Positions 23,101 to 34,239 of a stretch of 64,000 nucleotides of DNA are shown here, piece after piece. Within the stretch, counting starts at the first letter, position 1; each line of letters starts with the position of its first letter. The stretch is from positions 1-64,000 of the forward strand of contig JAPDOI010001427.1 of the NCBI GenBank assembly GCA_029168955.1, given 5' to 3'. The position numbers and the translations under genes were made by a program. The DNA comes from Aplectana chamaeleonis. Lineage: Eukaryota > Nematoda > Chromadorea > Rhabditida > Cosmocercidae. The notes below the pieces were generated by a model. It saw only the letters and a program-made list of their open reading frames with translations. It ran no database searches and was not told the DNA's origin.

Positions 23101-24490
23101 GATGAAGTCATCAGGGTGTCATGTAAAGTACATAGGGCATCTGATGACGTCATCAGGGTGTCATGTAAAGTGCATAGGGCATCTGATGACGTCATGAGGA
23201 TGTCATGTAAAGTACATAGGGCATCTGATGACGTCATCAGGGTGTCATGTAAAGTACATAGGGCAACTGATGACGTCATCAGTGTGTCATGTAAAGTACA
23301 TAGGGCATCTGATGACGTCATCAGGGTGTCATGTAAAGTACATAGGGCATCTGATGACGTCATCAGGATGTCATGTAAAGTACATAGGGCATCTGATGAC
23401 GTCATCAAGGTGTCATGTAAAGTACATAGGGCATCTGATGACGTCATAAGGGTGTCATGTAAAGTACATAGGGCATCTGATGACGTCATCAAGATGTTAT
23501 GTAAAGTACATAGGACATCTGATGACGTCATCAGGGTGTCATGTAAAGTACATAGGGCATCTGATGACGTCATCAGGGTGTCATGTAAAGTACATAGGGC
23601 ATCTGATGACGTCATCAGGGTGTCATGTAAAGTACATAGGGCATCTGATGACGTCATCAGGATGTCATGTAAAGTACATAGGGCATCTGATGACGTCATC
23701 AGGGTGTCATGTAAAGTACATAGGGCATCTGATGACGTCATCAGGGTGTCATGTAAAGTACATAGGGCATCTGATGACGTCATCAGGGTGTCATGTAAAG
23801 TACATAGGGCATCTGATGACGTCATCAGGGTGTCATGTAAAGTACATAGGGCATTCTGATGACGTCATCAGGATGTCATGTTAAGTACATAGAGCATCTG
23901 ATGACGTCATCAGGTGTCATGTAAAGTACATAGGGCATCTGATGACGTCATCAGGATGTCATGTAAAGTACATAGGGCATCTGATGACGTCATCAGGGTG
24001 TCATGTAAAGTACATAGGGCATCTGATGACGTCATAAGGGTGTCATGTAAAGTACATAGGGCATCTGATGACGTCATCAGGGTGTAATGTAAAGTAAATA
24101 GGCATCTGATGACGTCATCAGGGTGTCATGTAAAGTACATAGGGCATCTGATGACGTCATCAGGGTGTCATGTAAAGTACATAGGGCATCTGATGACGTC
24201 ATCAGGTGTCATGTAAAGTACATAGGGCATCTGATGACGTCATCAGGGTGCCATGTAAAGTACATAGGGCATCTGATGACGTCATCAGGGTGTCATGTAA
24301 AGTACATAGGGCATCTGATGACGTCATCAGGGTGTCATGTAAAGTACATAGGGCATCTGATGACGTCATCAGGATGTCATGTAAAGTACACAGGGCATCT
24401 GATGACGTCATCAGAACGTCGTGCCAAGTGCATAAAGCATCTGGTGACGTCATCAGGACGTCGTGCCAAGGTGGTGCCAAGTGCATAGGG
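20151..24490. repeat. 42-bp satellite with CRE palindrome (~103 units)
   Basis: About 4.3 kb of nearly identical 42-bp units, each with the 16-bp palindrome CTGATGACGTCATCAG followed by GGTGTCATGTAAAGTACATA. The centre TGACGTCA is the full cyclic-AMP response element recognised by CREB/ATF bZIP proteins. Variants include GGATG for GGGTG, ATAAGGC for ATAGGGC, and 41-bp units lacking one G, in a partly regular order. The units are homogeneous, implying recent expansion; only the right edge (24410-24525) is degenerate. Open frames of up to ~300 codons on both strands follow from the 42-bp period and are not genes. Confidence 0.97.
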
Positions 24491-24675
24491 CATTTTCTGA
24501 CATCATCAGGACGTCGTGGATAGTGAGTAGCGCTTCATTTTTAGCGTGCGCAACAAGTTTGTTGCTTACTGATTATTATAGCAATCCATGCTATTCGAAA
24601 ATTATTGAAGATTTTTCAGGGATATTACTTCGTAATATCAATAAAAAGTGAACAATTCTATCAAAAAGGGGTCTT
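24491..24675. other. Degenerate satellite edge and junction to the RTE palindrome
   Basis: 24507-24525 reads CAGGACGTCGTGGATAGTG, which is closer to the type A minisatellite (CAGGACGCCGTAGAAAGTG) than to the CRE satellite. From about 24640 an AAAAAGTGAACAATTCTATC segment is a partial copy of the ~111-bp unit found at the RTE ends. Confidence 0.6.
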
Positions 24676-27600
24676 CCAAGCAAAAGAGGTTTGGTTGGCG
24701 TCAGAAACGTTCCAACAAAAAGGGAACATTAGGTAAGTTGAATGAGGAGAGTCTACAAAAAGTGAACAATTTGACTTACTTGACTTAATCGGTTGGCTTT
24801 CGCCTGACGCGGTCATTCCGCATCTTCACCGAGGTGTGCCGTCCTAGTAGTCAGCCGTGTCCATTTTTCACGGTCTTCAGCCACAATTTGAACACATTCC
24901 ATCCAGCTGTCACTATTCCATTTCCTGCGAAACGAAACATCGCGCCTGAACTGTCTTTCGATGCCGAGTGACTTTAAATCCTCTTTAACCACATCCGTCC
25001 AGAACTTTCGCCTACGCCCAGGTGGCCGGTTCCAGACAGGATTTGGAGGCATTTTTTAAAGCGTGTTGTACGAGACGATCCGGCGTTCTTCTTAGTATAT
25101 GCCCGAGCAGTCGAAGTCGACTTTCCATTGCTGCTTGAGATGGCGTTAGGAGATGCTGGCACCTCCCTCGTGTCAAGCGTTGATGTACTGCGTCGATTTC
25201 CTTGTAAAGGTCTTCGTTATGGCATACACGCGGCCAGAAATATCCAAGCAAACGCCTAAAGCTTCCTCTCCGTGCAATCCAACCTTTCCATCTGCGTTTT
25301 CGGTGCTGCCCACGTCTCCGATCCGTACATCATGATAGGGCGAATAGCGGATAGGTAGACGCGCAACTTGACTTCCTTCGCGATGGTGGTAGACCACAAA
25401 CACTTGGTTAGAGAATTGAATGCAGACGTAGCTTTCGCACATCGTTGTCGAATATCCGCTGCATAACTACCATCGTTCTTCAGCAAACAGCCCAAATAAC
25501 AGAAATCGTCCACCAGTTCGATACGTTGTCCGTCCACACAAACTCCAGTTGAAGGCCTCTGAGAGACCCACATATGCTTGCATTTGTCGGGACGAAGACG
25601 AAGTCCATAGGCTGCGGCATACTTCGAAACGAGGTTCACAATCCTTTGCAGTTTTGCGTTGTTTTCAGCGAATAACACAACGTCGTCGGCGTACTCCAGG
25701 TCGACAAGGGAGCGTCCTGATGGTGTTAGGATCACATCCGCAGGAAACTGTTCTGCAACTCTACGCATGATGTCATCAACGGCGAAGTTGAAAAGAAAAG
25801 GTCCTGCAACGGCTCCTTGCCTTACTCCTGTTTTCACCTCGAAAGCTGACGTAAATCCGACAGGTGTACGAACTGCTGCTGTTGTTCCTTTGTTCATGTC
25901 CTCGATTAACCGAACATACTTTTCCGGGACTCCATCTGCTCGCAGAGCATTGAGCAATCGATCACGATGAGGAGAGTCAAACGCGGCTTCAAAGTCCAAA
26001 AGCAAGCTGTAATGGCTTCGAAAACCGCTGCCACGATTCAATTACTCTTCTCACGACGAACACTTGGTCGATGGTCGATCTTCCAGGTCGAAAACCGGCT
26101 TGCTCATCTCTGGTCGTTCCTTCACGATGTTTGATAAGTCGCTCGAGAATGATACGTTCTAAAACCTTGTACATGACACGAAGTAGAGAGATTCCTCTGT
26201 AGTTCTTAGGATCCGTGACGGATAGCTTCTTGTGAAGAGGTACGATGATCGCATGTCTCCACGAATCGGGTATCCTTTCGCTCATCCATATGGCACGGAT
26301 GGTGTTGGTCATTTCACGAATCCCAGACGGAGGAAGAGCTTTCAGCATTTCAGCAGTGATGTTGTCATCTCCACCTGCCTTTCCATTCTTCATTTTCCGG
26401 ACACAATCCAAAAACTTCAGACTCAGTCGGCGGTTCCTCACTGACATCGTAATGTGCTCTCTGAACATGCGGGAGCTCAGGTACTGATGGCGCTGGACGA
26501 TTCAGTAGTGAACTGAAGTAATCCTTCCATATTGGCAGCGTCGCATCACCAACTGCAACTCCATTGGTAGTGTTCAAGACAGGAGAACATCTCTTCATCT
26601 TCCCGCTATACTGTCGCAGCAACGTGTAGGCTTTCTTCGGATTCTTCTCCTCCCAAGCCTTCTCGAACTCCTTAGCTCTACACGTCCACTCTCGTTCGCG
26701 GTCACTTTGAAGCTGCCGACGCAACTTCCTCCTCAGACGCTTCTCCTCCACGAAGTTTCCTGCAGTTCGGAGAGCACATACTCTGTTGTAGGTAGATGTT
26801 GTTTCTTCTGAGACGTAGGCGAACTTCTTCTTAGGCTGTACAACCGGGAGTGCCTCTTTCGAAGCGTCCTGGATGCACTTGACAAAAGAATCCGCGTCGC
26901 AAAGTTTCTTCTTAGTCCGTACTCCGATGTGAATAGAAACGCGTTGTCGGAAATTCCTTCTGCACTCTTCATCTCTGAGACTTGTCATGTCAATCCTCTG
27001 GAGAGGCTGAGCCCCTCGCTTCCTCTTATGAATCCTCGCAGTGAAGTTCAACAGAACAGGACGGTGATCCGAATCGAATGCGACATCCCACACAGCTCTA
27101 GATCTTCGAATGTCCGATACTGGAATATTCCTCGTCAGGACATAGTCAAGCTGTAGTTTCAAAGTTGTCATCTTCCGCTTCCGCTGCTCTTCTGGAGATA
27201 GCCGGGTTGGTCCCTGCCACGTAAGCTGATGGCGGCGATGATTCCTCTTGAATGTCGATGCAATAATCAGACCACTGCGTTCACAAAAGTCGACAAGGCG
27301 GTAGCCATTGTCCGATGTTTGCTCCACTGGGTAGAACCATTTACCGAGTACTTCGGATTCCTGATCAAGTCCCATCTTCGCATTTGCGTCAATCCCCACG
27401 ACAACAGCATGTTGACAAGGTATCCTGGCCAGCAACGTATTGAGTTCCTCATAAAACGCATCCTTCGAATTGTCTTCGGCGGTTTCAGTGGGCGCATGAG
27501 CACTCACTATCCACAGATTGAATCCTCTGTGATCCCGCAGTCGTACGAATGCATTCCGACACGACGTTGAGCCGAACTCCTTGACCATACCATTGAAATC

Positions 27601-28200
27601 CTTCCTTACAGCCTATTGCACAGCCTCCCACTCTCCTATCGTCAGCGTTACCGCAGTAGATGGTGTACTCTCCGACGCTGATGACGGGTCTATCCTGAGG
27701 CGGGTTTCCTGCAAAGCAGCAAACGGTGCATGGAAATAGCTCAGAAGTCTGGATAGCGCGGTTTTTGGATATCACTCGACAGCGATCGACAGTTCAGGGT
27801 GGCGAAATTGTGGCTTGTGGCCAAAGACTCCATGACTCCCTAGGTACGGATCCTAAGGTGTTATGGACCAGAGGCCTTAGTGTGCCGGACGGCGACACCT
27901 TTATGCAATGTGCGGGATACTTTCGCGATATAGTTGTGCACGCTATATCGCTCGAACGTTCCCTGTGTACACTCAAACGTCTGCTGGGTTCAGTAGAAGC
28001 AGGGGCACCAACGAGCAGGTACCAACAGACTTGTATACACACCCCCAAGCAAAAGAGGTTTGGTTGGCGTCAGAAACGTTCCAACAAAAAGGGAACAATA
28101 GGTAAGTAGAATGAGGAGAGTCTACAAAAAGTGAACAATATTTTCTGAGACTGATTTTCCTGGCCGATACTTCTTAACAGCAAAAACAAACCGTTGTGGT
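24676..28200. repeat. Left arm of a 7.4-kb palindrome
   Basis: The arm is an almost identical inverted copy of 28454-32084, with a ~253-bp unique spacer between. It holds a complete-length RTE copy on the minus strand, bounded at each end by the ~111-bp unit (CCAAGCAAAAGAGGTTTGG ... AAAAAGTGAACAAT). Differences from the right arm are mostly 1-2-bp indels in short homopolymers. Confidence 0.92.
24813..27833 (-). pseudogene. RTE-type retrotransposon ORF (endonuclease-reverse transcriptase), left copy
   Basis: Non-LTR retrotransposon polyprotein of about 1000 codons, the usual RTE length. It runs from ATG at 27833-27831 (MESLATSHNFATLNCRS) to a stop at 24815-24813. The N-terminal part is an apurinic-type endonuclease (VGIDANAKMG, SDHRPVLLNF). 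The middle is reverse transcriptase (NYRGISLLRVMYK, GFRPGRSTIDQ, GVRQGAVAGPFLFNFA, LEYADDVVLF). The C-terminus has PPGRRRKFWTDVVKEDLKSL. It is inactive: frameshifts near 27790 (shared with the right copy), 27613, 26410, 26005 and 25255. It is intact at sites where the right copy is broken (27290, 25100). Such elements replicate by target-primed reverse transcription in the nucleus. Confidence 0.93.
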
Positions 28201-28453
28201 GTTCTACACGGAAGCCCTCTGTGGTTCCAAACATGGTCTTGACTACACGAGAACCGTTGAAAAGTATGTGCATGTAAACCTAATACTTACCATCAGAATA
28301 GAAGATGATGCCAAAAACACAGACGGACGGTTAGCTCCAGCTGCTACGAGAAGCGAAACCAAAGTGCAGCATCTAATGAGAATATTTTTTTAAATAATCT
28401 CGTCAACGAATAGAAGTCCATTCTTGGAAACCATTGAACTCTTCCTTGTGAAG
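28201..28453. other. Spacer at the centre of the palindrome
   Basis: About 253 bp that is not inverted-repeated. It contains no recognised gene; short frames only. It separates the innermost stems (CCAAACCGTTGTGGT-like sequence at about 28190-28200 and 28454-28465). Confidence 0.6.
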
Positions 28454-28517
28454 TACCACAACGGTTTGTTTTTGCTGTTAAGAAGTATCGGCCAGGAAAA
28501 TCAGTCTCAGAAAATAT

Positions 28518-28720
28518 TGTTCACTTTTGTAGACTCTCCTCATTCTACTTACCTATTGTTCCTTTGTTGGAACGTTTCTGACGCCAACCAAACCTCTTTT
28601 GCTTGGAAGACCCTGTTTGATAGAATATTGTTCACTTTTTGTAGACTCTCCTCATTCAACTTACCTATTGTTCCCTTTTTTGGAACGTTTCTGACGCCAA
28701 CCAAACCTCTTTTTGCTTGG
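28518..28720. repeat. Tandem ~111-bp unit at the RTE 5' side
   Basis: Two copies starting TGTTCACTTTTTGTAGACTC and containing GGAACGTTTCTGACGCCAAC and AAACCTCTTTTGCTTGG. Single copies occur at 24650-24765, 28045-28145 and 31990-32084, so each RTE copy is flanked by the unit in direct orientation. Either the RTE inserted into a short tandem array, or the unit is a long target-site duplication. Confidence 0.8.
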
Positions 28721-28929
28721 GGGGTGTATACAAGTCTGTTGGTACCTGCTCGTTGGTGCCCCTGCTTCTACTGAACCCAGCAGACGTTTGAGTGTACACA
28801 GGAACGTTCGAGCGATATAGCGTGCACAACTATATCGCGAAAGTATCCCGCACATTGCATAAAGGTGTCGCCGTCCGGCACACTAAGGCCTCTGGTCCAT
28901 AACACCTTAGGATCCGTACCTAGGGAGTC

Positions 28930-31900
28930 ATGGAGTCTTTGGCCACAAGCCACAATTTCGCCACCCTGAACTGTCGATCGCTGTCGAGTGATATCCAAAA
29001 ACCGCGCTATCCAGACTTCTGAGCTATTTCCATGCACCGTTTGCTGCTTTGCGGAAACCCGCCTCAGGATAGACCCGTCATCAGCGTCGGAGAGTACACC
29101 ATCTACTGCGGTGACGCTGACGATAGGAGAGTGGGAGGCTGTGCAATAGCTGTAAGGAAGGATTTCAATGGTATGGTCAAGGAGTTCGGCTCAACGTCGT
29201 GTCGGAATGCATTCGTACGACTGCGGGATCACAGAGGATTCAATCTGTGGATAGTGAGTGCTCATGCGCCCACTGAAACCGCCGAAGACAATTCGAAGGA
29301 TGCGTTTTATGAGGAACTCAATACGTTGCTGGCCAGGATACCTTGTCAACATGCTGTTGTCGTGGGGATTGACGCAAATGCGAAGATGGGACTTGATCAG
29401 GAATCCGAAGTACTCGGTAAATGGTTCTACCCAGTGGAGCAAACATCGGACAATGGCTACCGCCTTGTCGACTTTGTGAACGCAGTGGTCTGATTATTGC
29501 ATCGACATTCAAGAGGAATCATCGCCGCCATCAGCTTACGTGGCAGGGACCAACCCGGCTATCTCCAGAAGAGCAGCGGAAGCGGAAGATGACAACTTTG
29601 AAACTACAGCTTGACTATGTCCTGACGAGGAATATTCCAGTATCGGACATTCGAAGATCTAGAGCTGTGTGGGATGTCGCATTCGATTCGGATCACCGTC
29701 CTGTTCTGTTGAACTTCACTGCGAGGATTCATAAGAGGAAGCGAGGGGCTCAGCCTCTCCAGAGGATTGACATGACAAGTCTCAGAGATGAAGAGTGCAG
29801 AAGGAATTTCCGACAACGCGTTTCTATTCACATCGGAGTACGGACTAAGAAGAAACTTTGCGACGCGGATTCTTTTGTCAAGCGCATCCAGGACGCTTCG
29901 AAAGAGGCACTCCCGGTTGTACAGCCTAAGAAGAAGTTCGCCTACGTCTCAGAAGAAACAACATCTACCTACAACAGAGTATGTGCTCTCCGAACTGCAG
30001 GAAACTTCGTGGAGGAGAAGCGTCTGAGGAGGAAGTTGCGTCGGCAGCTTCAAAGTGACCGCGAACGAGAGTGGACGTGTAGAGCTAAGGAGTTCGAGAA
30101 GGCTTGGGAGGAGAAGAATCCGAAGAAAGCCTACACGTTGCTGCGACAGTATAGCGGGAAGATGAAGAGATGTTCTCCTGTCTTGAACACTACCAATGGA
30201 GTTGCAGTTGGTGATGCGACGCTGCCAATATGGAAGGATTACTTCAGTTCACTACTGAATCGTCCAGCGCCATCAGTACCTGAGCTCCCGCATGTTCAGA
30301 GAGCACATTACGATGTCAGTGAGGAACCGCCGACTGAGTCTGAAGTTTTGGATTGTGTCCGGAAAATGAAGAATGGAAAGGCAGGTGGAGATGACAACAT
30401 CACTGCTGAAATGCTGAAAGCTCTTCCTCCGTCTGGGATTCGTGAAATGACCAACACCATCCGTGCCATATGGATGAGCGAAAGGATACCCGATTCGTGG
30501 AGACATGCGATCATCGTACCTCTTCACAAGAAGCTATCCGTCACGGATCCTAAGAACTACAGAGGAATCTCTCTACTTCGTGTCATGTACAAGGTTTTAG
30601 AACGTATCATTCTCGAGCGACTTATCAAACATCGTGAAGGAACGACCAGAGATGAGCAAGCCGGTTTTCGACCTGGAAGATCGACCATCGACCAAGTGTT
30701 CGTCGTGAGAAGAGTAATTGAATCGTGGCAGCGGTTTTCGAAGCCATTACAGCTTGCTTTTTTGGACTTTGAAGCCGCGTTCGACTCTCCTCATCGTGAT
30801 CGATTGCTCAATGCTCTGCGAGCAGATGGAGTCCCGGAAAAGTATGTTCGGTTAATCGAGGACATGAACAAAGGAACAACAGCAGCAGTTCGTACACCTG
30901 TCGGATTTACGTCAGCTTTCGAGGTGAAAACAGGAGTAAGGCAAGGAGCCGTTGCAGGACCTTTTCTTTTCAACTTCGCCGTTGATGACATCATGCGTAG
31001 AGTTGCAGAACAGTTTCCTGCGGATGTGATCCTAACACCATCAGGACGCTCCCTTGTCGACCTGGAGTACGCCGACGACGTTGTGTTATTCGCTGAAAAC
31101 AACGCAAAACTGCAAAGGATTGTGAACCTCGTTTCGAAGTATGCCGCAGCCTATGGACTTCGCCTTCGTCCCGACAAATGCAAGCATATGTGGGTCTCTC
31201 AGAGGCCTTCAACTGGAGTTTGTGTGGACGGACAACGTATCGAACTGGTGGACGATTTCTGTTATTTGGGCTGTTTGCTGAAGAACGATGGTAGTTATGC
31301 AGCGGATATTCGACAACGATGTGCGAAAGCTACGTCTGCATTCAATTCTCTAACCAAGTGTTTGTGGTCTACCACCATCGCGAAGGAAGTCAAGTTGCGC
31401 GTCTACCTATCCGCTATTCGCCCTATCATGATGTACGGATCGGAGACGTGGGCAGCACCGAAAACGCAGATGGAAAGGTTGGATTGCACGGAGAGGAAGC
31501 TTTTAGGCGTTTGCTTGGATATTTCTGGCCGCGTGTATGCCATAACGAAGACCTTTACAAGGAAATCGACGCAGTACATCAACGCTTGACACGAGGGAGG
31601 TGCCAGCATCTCCTAACGCCATCTCAAGCAGCAATGGAAAGTCGACTTCGACTGCTCGGGCAATACTAAGAAGAACGCCGGATCGTCTCGTACAACACGC
31701 TTTAAAAATGCTTCCAAATCCTGTCTGGAAACGGCCACCTGGGCGTAGGCGAAAGTTCTGGACGGATGTGGTTAAAGAGGATTTAAAGTCACTCGGCATC
31801 GAAAGACAGTTCAGGCGCGATGTTTCGTTTCGCAGGAAATGGAATAGTGACAGCTGGATGGAATGTGTTCAAATTGTGGCTGAAGACCGTGAAAAATGGA

Positions 31901-31947
31901 CACGGCTGACTACTAGGACGGCACACCTCGGTGAAGATGCGGAATGA
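28930..31947 (+). pseudogene. RTE-type retrotransposon ORF (endonuclease-reverse transcriptase), right copy
   Basis: Same polyprotein as the left copy, on the opposite strand: ATG at 28930, stop ending at 31947. The longest open part is 29421-31589, which contains the end of the endonuclease (SDHRPVLLNF), the linker, and the whole RT core including LDFEAAFDSPHR, GVRQGAVAGPFLFNFA and YADDVVLF near 31065-31090. Breaks are a missing base in the start region (shared with the left copy), another near 29054, a one-base loss near 29475 at YRLVDF, one near 31505, and one near 31670 that creates a stop after LLG. It is not expected to be active. It lies within the 15.6-kb insertion, so it is younger than the CR1-like host element. 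Confidence 0.94.
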
Positions 31948-32084
31948 CCGCGTCAGGCGAAAGCCAACCGATTAAGTCAAGTAAGTCAAATTGTTCAGTT
32001 TTTGTAGACTCTCCTCATTCAACTTACCTAATGTTCCCTTTTTGTTGGAACGTTTCTGACGCCAACCAAACCTCTTTTGCTTGG

Positions 32085-32564
32085 ATGATACATAGCATTG
32101 TGCCAAATTGGTCAAGTTCCCACGCAAATCCTTTAGCATCACCCACCCCTATTCTCTAAAAATGAGAGGAGAAGACTCGTTTTTTGTTGAAACTGATGTT
32201 ATATTTTGACTGTTTAGTCATCTAATGTTCCATCTATGTATTTAGGCTTCGATAATTAGAATTATTTCTTGTAAGTTTATAACAGTTTTATGTCGCTCGA
32301 GCATTTTTGCTTTTATTTGGAGATTCTGTGCTTAATTATAGATTTTTATTGAGGAAAACCTCATTTAAATTTTCTTCGGATTCATTCTCTCGAACTGGTC
32401 GTCTATGAGACCATGAATGCGCTCTTCAGTTTAAATATTCTCACAAGGCGAAAAGCAGCTGACTGCAGTTGTTTAACTTGCTGTATTCATCTTTTTTCTG
32501 CATTATAAAGCAGTAGAAGGAAAAATGCCTAAGCGACATCGAATTGTTATAAACCCATATAAAC
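32085..32564. other. Unassigned AT-rich DNA
   Basis: I see no gene or repeat with confidence between the RTE palindrome and the CAATACCGC MITE. Confidence 0.3.
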
Positions 32565-32566
32565 TA

Positions 32567-33039
32567 CAATACCGCCGCTATACAAGGGAAAAAATGGGCA
32601 AAGTGGGCAACTAAAGCGTCTTTCGACCACAACACACCTCAAAGTGCTTCGTTTTCAATTTCGAAAGGACCAAAATGTTCACCGTGCCACAATCTATCTA
32701 ACTATGTGAGACAAAATTGGAATTCACTAATGAAAACGCTTTTTTTCAAGATGGAGTTAGTTATGGATTTGATAATGTTATCACAAGATAACGAGCGCAT
32801 TCAGGCAAAGACAACCGTATGCGATCTCTAGCATGGTCAAAATGGAATGTATTTCGCCTCGAAAAATAAAGTTGCTCTCAAATTTCGCAAAATATTTTCA
32901 CACGATCGACTAGGCCACGACATGCTGTACATTTCGGCGTTTTTGAATTCGAAAACGGAGCACTTTGAGGCGAGTTGTGGACGAAAGACGCTTTAGTTGC
33001 CCACTTTGCCCATTTTTCCCTTGGATAGCGGCGGTATTG
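32567..33039. mobile_element. 473-bp MITE with CAATACCGC ends
   Basis: TIR CAATACCGCCGCTAT and ATAGCGGCGGTATTG, flanked by TA on both sides (32565-32566, 33040-33041). The inner stems include GGGCAAAGTGGGCAACTAAA, CGTCTTTCG and CACTTTGAGG. The first nine bases match the ends of the 15.6-kb element in which it sits, suggesting the same Tc1/mariner-like transposase family served both. A fragment with AAAGACGCTTTAATTCCCAC occurs near 58580. Confidence 0.8.
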
Positions 33040-33825
33040 TACTTCAAATGCTAAAAACCACAATAAATGACAACATCGAGATATTTGGCAGTCAAAATAT
33101 AAAAGAGAAAATAAAGATGACCAATCCACCTCGCATGCTTCAAGGGTACAGCATCGATGACTATTAGATGATGCTTTTTTCGGAGAAATTTCACCATCTG
33201 CTAGAAAATGATAGGTGATCCATGGCGTGAGTCAGCGTAGAGCCGCAGATTTCAGCATTGTGCATGATAATTGAATCTCAAAAGCAGGTCTATGATTCCC
33301 TGCTGAAACAGCGAATATGTGAATTTATCCCGCTTTCCACACAGCTGAAGGCAGTGGTCGCGATGAATAATGGCTGTGTCCGTGGTGGGTTCTTAGCGAT
33401 TCTGGAGACACCATTGTGATCAGCCCGAAATCCTCACAAAGCTAAGCAAGAAAAACAAGCGATTTTGAGGTTGGGCTGTGCCTTGAAGGTATCGTAGAAT
33501 GTGTGTATTGTTTACCTTTATCTAGCCCAATATGTATTCAACCCTATAAGGACAATATGTAGATTTAAAGACGTGGAAGCCGAAAAGAAGTGGGTCCTGC
33601 GCGAATTTTACAGGTCCTGCTCAAAGTTTCTAGCTCGCACGATACAGTTACTGCACAACTGGCTCTCTGCAGGGTTTATCAGTAATTGTGAACTCAGGTT
33701 AGTATTTTTCGCGAGAATCGCGTTTTTGAGCGACGTATCCTCCTTACTGTAGTTATCAATAGTTATCAACGCTGTACAGAGGCCTTTGTACTCCTCACAT
33801 ACACTAAACATCGCAAGTCATCTAT
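33040..33825. other. Mostly unassigned; possible exon-like segment
   Basis: A solo end of the GGCAGTGGTC family lies near 33345. At about 33563-33699 an open segment (DVEAEKKWVLREFYRS, LARTIQLLHNWLSAG) ends at a possible donor CAG|GTTAGT. It could be an exon remnant of a transposase or captured gene, but I recognise no family. Confidence 0.25.
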
Positions 33826-34050
33826 AGGCCATAAAACAGCCAATGTCTCACCGTCGACTGCGTACCACGCGCTGCGCGACCGCACGCGCGTCGGAAGCGA
33901 ACGAGTTTTGGCCGCCGCGCGACGAGTTTTGGCGGCCGCGCGACGTTTCGGCCGCCGCGCGGCGGCCAAAACTCGTTCGCTTTCGACGCGCGTGCGGTCG
34001 CGCAGCGCGTGGTAAGCAGTCGACGGTGAGACATTGGCCGTTTTATGGCC
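33826..34050. mobile_element. GC-rich near-perfect palindrome (foldback MITE)
   Basis: Arms of about 90 bp from GGCCATAAAACAGCCAATG inward to GAGTTTTGGCCGCC, mirrored by 33960-34050, with a short centre full of GGCCGCCGCGCG. The arms include CGCGCTGCGCGACCGCACGC. It is highly GC- and CpG-rich compared with its AT-rich flanks. No target duplication was resolved. Confidence 0.85.
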
Positions 34051-34239
34051 TGTAGCTTGAATAGTGTATGGGTGTGGCACTGCACTGTGTTGTGAGAAAG
34101 AGCGCTCCAATGCAAAGCCGCGACGCGAGCGCACGCGCCACCAACGGAGGCAAGGTATGTTTACGTAACATACGTCGATTAGTGCAGGGCGCATTGGGTA
34201 GTTGACGCACCCACGCCGATTGAGTTGCTGGTTGAGGGA

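Larger units (their letters stand above)
28454..32084. repeat. Right arm of the 7.4-kb palindrome
   Basis: Inverted copy of 24676-28200. It is about 100 bp longer because the terminal ~111-bp unit is tandemly duplicated at 28518-28720. It ends at CCTCTTTTGCTTGG (32084), the mirror image of the left boundary. Confidence 0.92.

Noticed and set aside
20151..24490. CRISPR-like array of regular repeats
   Set aside because: Units are contiguous with no unique spacers, and the organism is a eukaryote; this is a satellite.
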